Both the position numbers and the translations under genes were made by a program. Below the pieces are notes generated by a model. That model was not told the origin of the DNA, did not search any database, and saw only the letters and a list, made by a program, of their open reading frames with translations. Shown here piece by piece: positions 8,558 to 14,860 of a DNA stretch of 16,421 bases. This DNA is from an uncultured Bacillota bacterium. Lineage in GTDB: Bacteria > Bacillota > UBA994 > UBA5500. Within the stretch, counting starts at the first letter, position 1; every line of letters begins with the position of its first letter. The DNA is taken from the NCBI GenBank assembly GCA_937874815.1, contig CALNBW010000452.1, positions 1-16,421 of the forward strand, in the 5' to 3' direction.

Positions 8558-8605
8558 TTAGTCCCCCCTACTGTTGGCAGGACAGTTCAGCACAAAGATG
8601 GAATA

Positions 8606-8611
8606 TATAAT
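8606..8611 (+). promoter_or_regulatory. TATAAT -10 box for the first S55-like peptidase gene
   Basis: A consensus TATAAT, embedded in AATATATAATAAC, lies about 30 bp upstream of the ATG at 8642. The hexamer 17 bp further upstream (CAGTTC) matches -35 poorly, and TTGGCA at 8574-8579 is too far away. This may be a weak or activator-dependent promoter. Confidence 0.4.
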
Positions 8612-8641
8612 AACAAAGCTTGCCAAGTGAGGAGGGGTGCA

Positions 8642-9748
8642 ATGAAGAGCAAACGCATACCATTATTGCTGTTAGGAGCTGTGCTCTGCACCTCTTTTTT
8701 GCTGGATCCGGCCCTGGCCCGTATTCGCACCCCGGCTCTTCTTGCAGCCATTGGCGGGATCTATATTCTCTCCCTCCCGGGGGCGGAACGGCCCCTTAAG
8801 GTGCTTATCTGTTTCAGCCTGCTCACTGTAGCGATGGTTCCCTGGATAAGCAGAATTGTGGATGCCACCATAAGAAGCAATTTCACGGAAGAGCCCGCTC
8901 ATCACTGGGCGGCCCCGGATGCCCTGGTAGGGCTTGGGGGGCAACAAATCGTGTTCTATGAGGATGCCGTTGATTACAGGACTCTCACCAGGGCTACAGC
9001 CTGTTACTGGCTCGACAATAACACGGTATTAGTTGCCGCCCACTACATTCCAGGCTTGGCGAGGAAGAATACCGTGCCGATAATGGTGGTTAATAAGGAG
9101 CAAATTGAACCGCTTACGGCCGAAATTCTGTTCAACAGCAACAACGGCGTTGCCCTCAAGATATCTACTGAGTTCTTACCTGCATCCGATCTCTACCCTA
9201 TAGCCTCCACCCGTGAGATTGTTGTCGGCGCTGAAGCGCAGATTATCTCCAGCTATGGTGGGTCCTTCCCTGTTCTTATCACAGGCTTTTATCACTTCGC
9301 CGCACAAGATATGGTTGTCATCGAAAGAATTAGCCGGGCTGACAATTTTGTCGGCGGAATGAGCGGCAGCCCGGTCGTACAAAACGGAAGAATAGTTGCT
9401 TTTATGAGTGGTACATTCCGCAAGCGGGAACGCTATGCGGTTTGTAACATAGCAGCAGAGGTCTATGGCAATACTGCGCGCCTGCTGAAAAGAAAAACTC
9501 ATGGACTCCTAGAAATAGCCGCTAGCGAACTACGAAAACCTGAAGAGCGCCGACCCCTTAGCTATTTCCCCCAGACATCCCGAAGTAACCCAGTGATGGG
9601 TCTGGACACAAACGACCACGCGGAAAAAGCAATTACAGCCAAACCAAAAAGAATAAAAGTGCGAGCTTGGCTAACGAACAGGCTAGTGACATCAACCGTG
9701 CCCAAGAGTCTATTGGCACCCCTAGCCCAGACGATTAGGGCCACATAG
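8642..9748 (+). CDS. Membrane-anchored S55/SpoIVB-like serine peptidase, copy 1, with antisense tail
   Basis: The first of three paralogues. The start is ATG 8642, with GAGGAGGGG just upstream. Three N-terminal hydrophobic segments (about 7-21, 29-44, 52-68) with positive charges before the first and between the second and third predict an outward-facing domain. That domain carries the candidate catalytic His134 in LVAAH and Ser241 in GGMSGSPVVQNGRIV, a motif very like SpoIVB (family S55). No PDZ domain lies between membrane part and peptidase part, unlike SpoIVB. Cys121 and Cys268 are conserved in all three copies. The other copies end shortly after the VYxNTA motif, whereas this one runs about 85 residues further to 368. 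Its final 62 codons (9562-9748) lie antisense to the ABC permease gene. The tail looks like loss of the original stop rather than a domain. Peptidase activity is inferred from motifs and not proven. Confidence 0.82.
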   Translation: MKSKRIPLLLLGAVLCTSFLLDPALARIRTPALLAAIGGIYILSLPGAERPLKVLICFSLLTVAMVPWISRIVDATIRSNFTEEPAHHWAAPDALVGLGGQQIVFYEDAVDYRTLTRATACYWLDNNTVLVAAHYIPGLARKNTVPIMVVNKEQIEPLTAEILFNSNNGVALKISTEFLPASDLYPIASTREIVVGAEAQIISSYGGSFPVLITGFYHFAAQDMVVIERISRADNFVGGMSGSPVVQNGRIVAFMSGTFRKRERYAVCNIAAEVYGNTARLLKRKTHGLLEIAASELRKPEERRPLSYFPQTSRSNPVMGLDTNDHAEKAITAKPKRIKVRAWLTNRLVTSTVPKSLLAPLAQTIRAT

Positions 9749-10638
9749 CTTAAGGCAGACCCGACTAAGAACATAATCAGGCCTTGCGCTAAAGGCACCG
9801 CCAGCAACCAAGTACGTCTGAGCCCCATTGCCCTGAGAACGCCACACTGGTAAGCCTGCTCGCGCTGAGTCAAGTAAACGAGCACACCCATGGATGAAGC
9901 AGCAATGACTAGAATCAACAGGCGCATGGAGCCCAATAGCATCTCCACAATACTGGTACCCTGTTGCACACCAGCATATTGATCTGCCGCAGTACTGACC
10001 TGAATCTGCCGGGAAAGAGCTGCTATGCTTTTCGCCGCCGCATCGATATCTACTTTTCCATCTAGCGCTACTAGAAGTCGGTTTCTGATCTCAGAGTCGA
10101 AGCTACGCATGGCCTCCATGTTGACAACTGGCTGTTGCGGCACCCCTTGCTTGCCGGAGAGTATCCCTGAGACAGTAAAGACGCTAGCTTCTGCCCCAGG
10201 AGTGAGGGGTAAAACGCTAATACTGTTACCCACCAGAACATCCAGATTCCAGGCGGCTGGGATAGCAATCTCATTTGCACCGACGGGAGGCTTGCCCTCT
10301 TCACAATCTAGAACAAACAGCGAGTCCTCGCCCAGCGCCAGCAACGTGACGTTATAGGAGCCGAGAATGACGTCGCAAATTTGCACCGCATCGACAGTAA
10401 CAACCCCTCTACGCTTAAGCACAGATTCACTAAACCTTTCCACGTTACCATCGACGACAATATCGTAGGGCGTGCTGGAGCGCCACAGCTGCACAGCCTG
10501 TGTAGCTGCATTGTCAAGCACTGCCCCAAAGACAACGTAGGTAGTAAGGGCGGCGAAGATGGCCAAGATCATCAGTATTGCTCGCCCTCGCCTGTGGGTT
10601 AATTCTGCCCAGGTTAAGCGAAACATCAGCCTCCGCAT
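9562..10638 (-). CDS. FtsX/MacB-type ABC transporter permease (second permease)
   Basis: Membrane subunit of an ABC exporter of the MacB/LolCE class. One N-terminal helix (RGRAILMILAIFAALTTYVV) is followed by a large extracytoplasmic domain. Three C-terminal helices carry the FtsX-like signature region around REQAYQCGVLRAMGLRRTWL, where the cytoplasmic coupling loop follows the second helix. The start is placed at ATG 10638, 2 bp after the ATPase stop, giving MRRLMFRLTWAELTHRRGRA. An upstream in-frame ATG (10659) lies inside the ATPase gene and ATG 10626 is also possible. It is the last gene of the leftward operon. Its 3' 187 bp overlap the tail of the convergent peptidase copy 1, and no terminator is visible there. 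It probably forms a heterodimer with the product of 11336-12529. Confidence 0.88.
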   Translation of the reverse strand: MRRLMFRLTWAELTHRRGRAILMILAIFAALTTYVVFGAVLDNAATQAVQLWRSSTPYDIVVDGNVERFSESVLKRRGVVTVDAVQICDVILGSYNVTLLALGEDSLFVLDCEEGKPPVGANEIAIPAAWNLDVLVGNSISVLPLTPGAEASVFTVSGILSGKQGVPQQPVVNMEAMRSFDSEIRNRLLVALDGKVDIDAAAKSIAALSRQIQVSTAADQYAGVQQGTSIVEMLLGSMRLLILVIAASSMGVLVYLTQREQAYQCGVLRAMGLRRTWLLAVPLAQGLIMFLVGSALSYVALIVWARGANRLLGTVDVTSLFVSQARTFILFGLAVIAFSAWSFVSRPITGLLRDVWGK

Positions 10639-10639
10639 C

Positions 10640-11317
10640 TCAAGCACCCAGCCTTCCATCGCGCAGGTAAAGCACCCGGTCGGCCAGCTCTGCCCAAGCT
10701 GGATTGTGAGTCACCATCAAACAGACGGCCCCCTGCTCGCGCACCAGCGAGCTAAGCAACCGCATCACTTCCGCGCCCGACTGAGAATCGAGGTTGCCAG
10801 TAGGTTCGTCAGCAAAAATAACCTTAGGGTTACACGAAAGAGCACGGGCTACGCCTACCCGTTGTTGTTCGCCCCCCGACAACTGGCCGGAGCGATGGTC
10901 GAGCCGCTCTCCTAGGCCAACCATATGTAGCATTTCCCTAGCTCGCTGCACCGGGTCGGCAACGCCAGCAATGCGTAGCTGCATCTCGACATTTTCCTGC
11001 ACGGTAAAACTGGGGATGAGGTTATAGGACTGAAAAATAAAACCAAATACCTGGCTGCGCAAGTGCGATAGACTACGATCGCTTAGCTCGTAGATATTCT
11101 CGGCACCGAGAAATACTTCGCCACTCTCCGGCGCTTCTAATCCGGAAAGCACATGCAGCAGGGTGCTCTTGCCGGAACCTGAGGGCCCTAGCACCACCAC
11201 CAGTTCTCCGCTATACAGTTCGATATCCACCCCTTGCAATGCCTGGATATTTCGTTCGCCCAACCGATAGCTCCTGTAAATCTGACGGGCGGTTAATACT
11301 GGTTCACGTTGCGCCAT
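10640..11317 (-). CDS. ABC transporter ATPase, LolD/MacB type
   Basis: Cytoplasmic ATPase that powers the two FtsX-type permeases encoded on either side. At 225 residues it has all motifs: Walker A GPSGSGKST (44-52), Q-loop FQSYNLIP, signature LSGGEQQRV, Walker B VIFADEPTGNLD, and the H-loop His in VTHNP. The FQSYNLIPSFTVQENV and ADEPTGNLDSQSG stretches are typical of the LolD/MacB subfamily used for export or mechanotransmission rather than import. The start is ATG 11317, with AGGAGG 7 bp upstream. The gene lies 18 bp after the first permease, and its stop is 2 bp before the probable ATG of the second permease. No MacA-like adaptor or substrate-binding protein is encoded nearby. The substrate is unknown. 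Confidence 0.96.
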   Translation of the reverse strand: MAQREPVLTARQIYRSYRLGERNIQALQGVDIELYSGELVVVLGPSGSGKSTLLHVLSGLEAPESGEVFLGAENIYELSDRSLSHLRSQVFGFIFQSYNLIPSFTVQENVEMQLRIAGVADPVQRAREMLHMVGLGERLDHRSGQLSGGEQQRVGVARALSCNPKVIFADEPTGNLDSQSGAEVMRLLSSLVREQGAVCLMVTHNPAWAELADRVLYLRDGRLGA

Positions 11318-11335
11318 ACTTCCACCTCCTACTTC

Positions 11336-12529
11336 TTACGGGTTTCTTAGCAGTTCGGCCAATTGGTCTGGCTGCCTGCGCGAAACAACAAAAGCAACGA
11401 GCAGCGTCACCGCGATTGCGGTTATGCCCGGAACAAAGTTAAGCACATAACCCCGGAAGATAAGCAAGCCCAGCAGCAATGACACCCCTGTGCCGAGCAA
11501 CGCCGCCAAGCAGGCCACCAATGTGCATTCGACCACCAACAGATACTGCGTAGCCACTGCACTGACACCAATGGTACGCATTAGCACCAACTCTCGCCGC
11601 CTCGAATGGCTGATAGCCAACGCTGTGGCTATCACCACCAATACTGAAGCCAGGATCATCACTGGAGCATAATATGAGGCAGTTTGCTGCAGACGATCAA
11701 AATCAGCTATCAACAGACTTCCCATGTCGTCCGCGCTGAGCACCTGTAGCTCGGGCAATTGCTCAGCCAAAGCTGCAGCCACCAGGTTCTTGCTCTCCTC
11801 CAATTGCAGAGGATTAGCTACGGCCAAGCCTGCCCAGTGAATCTCATCCGTAACACCCGTAAGCTGTTGTAGGGTGGTAAAAGGCAGCATTGTGATGCCA
11901 TGGGATGGCTGACCATACGTGCCTACAATCTCGAAAGCGAGGGCAGGGGCATTGGCTAGTGCCCCTGGTTCTCCGTTTTCACTAAACGCAGCGATACGGA
12001 TGTTTCTTTTCGCACCAGGTTCTTCACCCCAGGCTGATAGGCCACCGGAGACCCCTGGAACCACGATGCGCAGCTGACCCTCATCCTCCGGGGCCAGGGC
12101 TCGCCCCGCGAGAATATTCGTCCCATAAATCCAGTTATCGGTCTGATCCAGCCTGCCGATCACCATGCCAGGCATCACGCGCCCGCCCACTTCCTGCACA
12201 GCGCCAGCAGCCATGGTGGCCGACATCTTTGCCCACGGCAGCTTCGACTGCACGAACCCCTGCACCGCCTGCAGTGAAAACGCATTCGCCACATCTTGCG
12301 ACTGCAGATTGCCACCAGTAGTGACAAACTGCACCTCCGCGTCTACCAGCATCAAATCTCCACCAATGAACTGCAGTATGGGGTGTTTCGCCATGTGCCA
12401 CATCAGTGCCGAGCCTGAAATGCCCACACAGGCAACGGCCACTGCCGCAGCCAGACCGACAAGCGCCAGCCAGTAGCGGTACCAATTCCTCCTAAACGAA
12501 GTCCAAAATAACCATGCCAGCGTAACCAC
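11336..12529 (-). CDS. FtsX/MacB-type ABC transporter permease (first permease)
   Basis: First gene of the leftward ABC operon, 397 residues. It has one N-terminal helix (about 20-42), an extracytoplasmic MacB_PCD-like domain to about residue 285, and three C-terminal helices. The FtsX core includes the loop SRRRELVLMRTIGVSAVATQ. Start selection is awkward. The GTG at 12529 is the first possible start, because an in-frame TAA lies three codons upstream. However, the only Shine-Dalgarno sequence (GGAGGTG) overlaps that GTG. The CTG at 12520 sits 8 bp after GGAGG and may be the real, unusual start, shortening the protein by three residues. No in-frame ATG occurs until residue 44, inside the first helix. 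The operon promoter must lie in 12530-12725, but I see no convincing -35/-10 pair. It pairs with the second permease, to which it is only distantly similar. Confidence 0.9.
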   Translation of the reverse strand: MVTLAWLFWTSFRRNWYRYWLALVGLAAAVAVACVGISGSALMWHMAKHPILQFIGGDLMLVDAEVQFVTTGGNLQSQDVANAFSLQAVQGFVQSKLPWAKMSATMAAGAVQEVGGRVMPGMVIGRLDQTDNWIYGTNILAGRALAPEDEGQLRIVVPGVSGGLSAWGEEPGAKRNIRIAAFSENGEPGALANAPALAFEIVGTYGQPSHGITMLPFTTLQQLTGVTDEIHWAGLAVANPLQLEESKNLVAAALAEQLPELQVLSADDMGSLLIADFDRLQQTASYYAPVMILASVLVVIATALAISHSRRRELVLMRTIGVSAVATQYLLVVECTLVACLAALLGTGVSLLLGLLIFRGYVLNFVPGITAIAVTLLVAFVVSRRQPDQLAELLRNP

Positions 12530-12712
12530 CTCCGTTTATTCACACACACACCGTTAGCCCTACCCGCAGTTAAGAAAAGCTAAGCATAAGGACAGCCGTT
12601 ACTATAACTAATAATAACATGGAAACCATTTCCCTTATATACCTTATTCAGCTACAAGGGCAGGATATCCCACATCCGCGTGGAACATAAGCAACAGACG
12701 AGACTACATGCA

Positions 12713-12764
12713 TTGAGGTGATAATATGTCAAGCAAGCGTACGTCATTGCTACTGCTAGGTGCA
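12713..12764 (+). repeat. Direct repeat, left copy (RBS and start of peptidase copy 2)
   Basis: By hand alignment this 52-bp stretch matches 13599-13650 at 46 of 52 positions. It covers the Shine-Dalgarno TTGAGGTGAT and the first 13 codons. The match including non-coding bases shows that copies 2 and 3 arose by a fairly recent tandem duplication carrying the ribosome binding site. Confidence 0.85.
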
Positions 12765-13580
12765 GCACTCTGTATCTCGTTTGTGCTAGACCCTACCCCA
12801 GACCGCCTGCCGTTTCTTGCCCTATTGGCAGCTATCAGCGGGACCATCATTCTCCCCCGCTCCAAGACAGAACGGACGGTAGGAGTGCTTATCTGCTGTG
12901 CTCTGCTATTTTTCTATATCGGCCCAACGATGCACAGTCGGTTTCTCGAGGACACTGTGGGCCGTATTACAGAGGAACCAGCCCAACATTGGGCGGCCCC
13001 AGATACCCTGGTCAGGCTCGGAGGGCAGCAAATATCGTTTCAGGAGGAGAGTAGCCGCTATATAATGACTGCCTGTTACTGGCTAGACAACAGCAAGGCG
13101 CTGGTTGCAGCCCATCGGGCCAAGGGTTTTGCTTCAGGATCTATAATCCCTATCCAAGTAATAGGCAAAGGGCAGATCGAAGAGCTTTCAGCTAAAATTC
13201 TGGCTAATGATGACAACGGGGTTGCTCTTGAGCTAACTAAGGAGTTCTTACCTACGACGGATTTATACCCGATAGCTGCAACCAGTGAAATTGTTGTCGG
13301 TGGAGAAGCTGAGATTATCTCCACCTATGGTGGTTCCTTCCCCGTTGTTGTTAAGGGTTTTCTTGACCTGGTTGGCCAGCAAGAGAGGGTTGTTGTGGAG
13401 AAGATCAAGGATACTGATAACTTTGTTGGCGGAATGAGCGGCAGCCCTATCGTGCAGAATGGAAAAATCATCGGCTTTATGAACGGCACTCTAAAGGGAG
13501 AAAAACGCTTGGCTCTCTGTAGCATAGCTGCCGAGGTGTATGCTAATACTGCAGACTTGATGAATGAATGTAACCCTTAA
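12726..13580 (+). CDS. Membrane-anchored S55/SpoIVB-like serine peptidase, copy 2
   Basis: A 284-residue paralogue and the cleanest representative of the family. The start is ATG 12726 after GAGGTGAT. Hydrophobic segments at about 7-21, 28-43 and 51-67, with the basic loop PRSKTER between the second and third, place the C-terminal domain outside. Candidate catalytic residues are His130 (ALVAAH) and Ser238 (GGMSGSPIVQNGKIIG). Asp231 seven residues before the serine, and Glu225 six further back, are possible acid partners. The run from GEAEIISTYGGSF to the serine follows the order of the SpoIVB S55 domain (strand, variable hairpin, GMSGSP, NGK, G). Cys117 and Cys265 are the conserved pair. It opens a rightward unit with copy 3 (31 bp downstream) and a small protein, and is divergent from the ABC operon. 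Family S55 is inferred from motif pattern, and a broader chymotrypsin-like serine peptidase is the alternative. Confidence 0.85.
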   Translation: MSSKRTSLLLLGAALCISFVLDPTPDRLPFLALLAAISGTIILPRSKTERTVGVLICCALLFFYIGPTMHSRFLEDTVGRITEEPAQHWAAPDTLVRLGGQQISFQEESSRYIMTACYWLDNSKALVAAHRAKGFASGSIIPIQVIGKGQIEELSAKILANDDNGVALELTKEFLPTTDLYPIAATSEIVVGGEAEIISTYGGSFPVVVKGFLDLVGQQERVVVEKIKDTDNFVGGMSGSPIVQNGKIIGFMNGTLKGEKRLALCSIAAEVYANTADLMNECNP

Positions 13581-13598
13581 CGGGCTTAGGGAGATTAG

Positions 13599-13650
13599 TT
13601 GAGGTGATACCGTGTCAAGCAAACGTACGCCATTGTTACTGCTAGGTGCA
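13599..13650 (+). repeat. Direct repeat, right copy (RBS and start of peptidase copy 3)
   Basis: Partner of 12713-12764, with 46 of 52 positions identical. The start codon differs (GTG here, ATG there), so copy 3 may be translated less efficiently from an otherwise equal ribosome binding site. Confidence 0.85.
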
Positions 13651-14481
13651 GCGCTCTTCATTTCGCTTATGCTGGAGCCAACACCGGAGCGCCTAGTCGT
13701 CCTAGCTATAGTGGCAGTCATCAGTGGAATCCTATTACTTCTCCGTACTAGGGCACAGCGAGTGACGGGAATGATCATCTGTTGCGCTTTGTTGTTCTTG
13801 TTCAAAGGCATGATAATAGAGGAAATCATGATATATAATGTAAAAACCGGGATTACGACGGAACCAGAAGTGCACTGGTCTGCTCCAGACGCCCATGTAA
13901 GACTTGGGGGGCAAGAGATAACGTTTTATGAGGATGACAACTATAACCACGTCCTAGGTAAGGCGACGGCTTGTTACTGGCTAGATAACTCTACTGCACT
14001 TATTGCTGCCCATAGCTGCCCTGGATTGGACGAACAAGCGACTCTGCCCATTCGCATATTAAGTGGCGCGGGAGATTCGGACATACTATCTGCTGTGATT
14101 CTGACCAATAATGATTATGGCGTTACCCTAGGGCTGACTACTGACTTTCTGCCTACAGAAAACGTATACCCAATTGCTGCAACTAGCGAGATTGTTGTTG
14201 GCGCAGAAGCTGAGATTATCTCCTACCGCGGTGGCTCCTTCCCCGTTCTCGTTAAGGGTTTTGTCAGCTTGAAATACCTTAATGAACAGGCCATCGTCGT
14301 TGAACCAGTCTCCAGTACCAACCCTTTTATTCAGGGGAAAAGCGGTAGCCCCATCGTGCAAAATGGGAAGATCATTGGGTTCATAAGCATGGCACCTGAA
14401 GAGCACTTAGGTTTATGCCGTCTAGCAGCCGAGATTTACGCTAATACTGCAGACTCGATGAACGAGTATACAGAGAAATGA
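13612..14481 (+). CDS. Membrane-anchored S55/SpoIVB-like serine peptidase, copy 3 (variant active site)
   Basis: A 289-residue paralogue starting at GTG 13612 behind GAGGTGAT. It shares the layout of copy 2: three N-terminal hydrophobic segments, then the outward domain with His134 (LIAAH) and Ser244. The serine motif is altered to IQGKSGSPIVQNGK, where copies 1 and 2 have VGGMSGSP. The Asp found seven residues before the serine in copies 1 and 2 is replaced by Asn237. The nucleophile itself is kept. The conserved cysteines are Cys121 and Cys269, and an extra Cys136 lies two residues after the histidine. The conserved blocks HWxAPDxxVRLGGQ, CYWLDNS and PIAATSEIVVG are intact, so the fold is under selection. 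It may be a protease with changed specificity or reduced activity, or a regulatory paralogue. It is followed 17 bp later by a 68-codon gene in the same unit. Confidence 0.83.
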   Translation: MSSKRTPLLLLGAALFISLMLEPTPERLVVLAIVAVISGILLLLRTRAQRVTGMIICCALLFLFKGMIIEEIMIYNVKTGITTEPEVHWSAPDAHVRLGGQEITFYEDDNYNHVLGKATACYWLDNSTALIAAHSCPGLDEQATLPIRILSGAGDSDILSAVILTNNDYGVTLGLTTDFLPTENVYPIAATSEIVVGAEAEIISYRGGSFPVLVKGFVSLKYLNEQAIVVEPVSSTNPFIQGKSGSPIVQNGKIIGFISMAPEEHLGLCRLAAEIYANTADSMNEYTEK

Positions 14482-14498
14482 AATCGACGGTGTAGCAA

Positions 14499-14705
14499 AT
14501 GCTTAGCATGATATGCGAAGGCGATCTTGTTGTGATGGATGTAGGTTCTTTTGCGCGCCGCGAAAAGACGCTCAGGTTGCAAGATGGATTACTGGGGTCG
14601 AAGAGGACCGTTCGGCTGGGCGCGTTGGAGACCATAGACGAGCTAGATAGCTATTTAGAGAAAATCATTGACGAAGTGGAGCATGGAAAGCACACCTCAG
14701 TGTAG
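14499..14705 (+). CDS. Small hypothetical protein (68 aa)
   Basis: Not recognised. Translation from ATG 14499 gives a soluble 68-residue protein with a beta-like first half (CEGDLVVMDVGSFARREKTL) and an acidic helical C-terminus (TIDELDSYLEKIIDEVEHG). It has no membrane segment. The ribosome binding site is weak (ACGGTG), but the gene starts 17 bp after the stop of peptidase copy 3 and ends 12 bp before a strong hairpin, so it is probably the last gene of the protease unit and translated by coupling. An in-frame ATG at 14508 is an alternative start. The clean amino-acid pattern argues that it is real. Function is unknown. Confidence 0.6.
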   Translation: MLSMICEGDLVVMDVGSFARREKTLRLQDGLLGSKRTVRLGALETIDELDSYLEKIIDEVEHGKHTSV

Positions 14706-14717
14706 GCACTGTATTTG

Positions 14718-14757
14718 ATATGGCCCGCCAAATGCTGGCGGGCCATATTCTGCTTCT
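14718..14757 (+). terminator. Strong intrinsic terminator of the peptidase unit
   Basis: ATATGGCCCGCCA (14718-14730) and TGGCGGGCCATAT (14736-14748) form a perfect 13-bp GC-rich stem with a 5-base loop, followed by TCTGCTTCT. The tail is only moderately T-rich. It lies 12 bp after the stop of the 68-codon gene. On the minus strand the stem is equally perfect and is followed by bases ending in AAATAC, so a bidirectional role is possible. Confidence 0.8.
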
Positions 14758-14819
14758 AGTGCAGAAAAGCCCAGCTGCTGCTCGCAAAGCGACTGTCCCG
14801 TCCCCGTTGCTGCACAAAG

Positions 14820-14846
14820 ATGGCCCTGTCTGGAAGACAGAGCCAT
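14820..14846 (-). terminator. Hairpin downstream of the leftward lipoprotein gene
   Basis: Arms at 14820-14831 (ATGGCCCTGTCT) and 14835-14846 (AGACAGAGCCAT) pair over 12 positions with one mismatch around a 3-base loop. Read leftward, it lies 14 bp after the lipoprotein stop and is followed by CTTTGTG, a poor T-tract. It is a probable terminator or 3'-end stabiliser. With the 14718 hairpin it isolates the two convergent units. Confidence 0.55.
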
Positions 14847-14860
14847 TGGATGCTTACCTG

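Noticed and set aside
8486..8641. Extension of peptidase copy 1 upstream to 8486
   Set aside because: The extra 52 codons cover the divergent promoters and have no ribosome binding site. ATG 8642 has a strong one and matches the N-termini of the two paralogues.
12530..12725. Promoters in the divergent region between the ABC operon and peptidase copy 2, including TATAAC at 12603 and TATAGT on the minus strand
   Set aside because: Both have -10-like boxes but no acceptable -35 hexamer at 16-18 bp. The region must hold promoters, but I cannot choose them. The short CA repeat at 12541-12551 and the ATGG-AAA-CCAT inverted repeat at 12619-12629 are too small to interpret.
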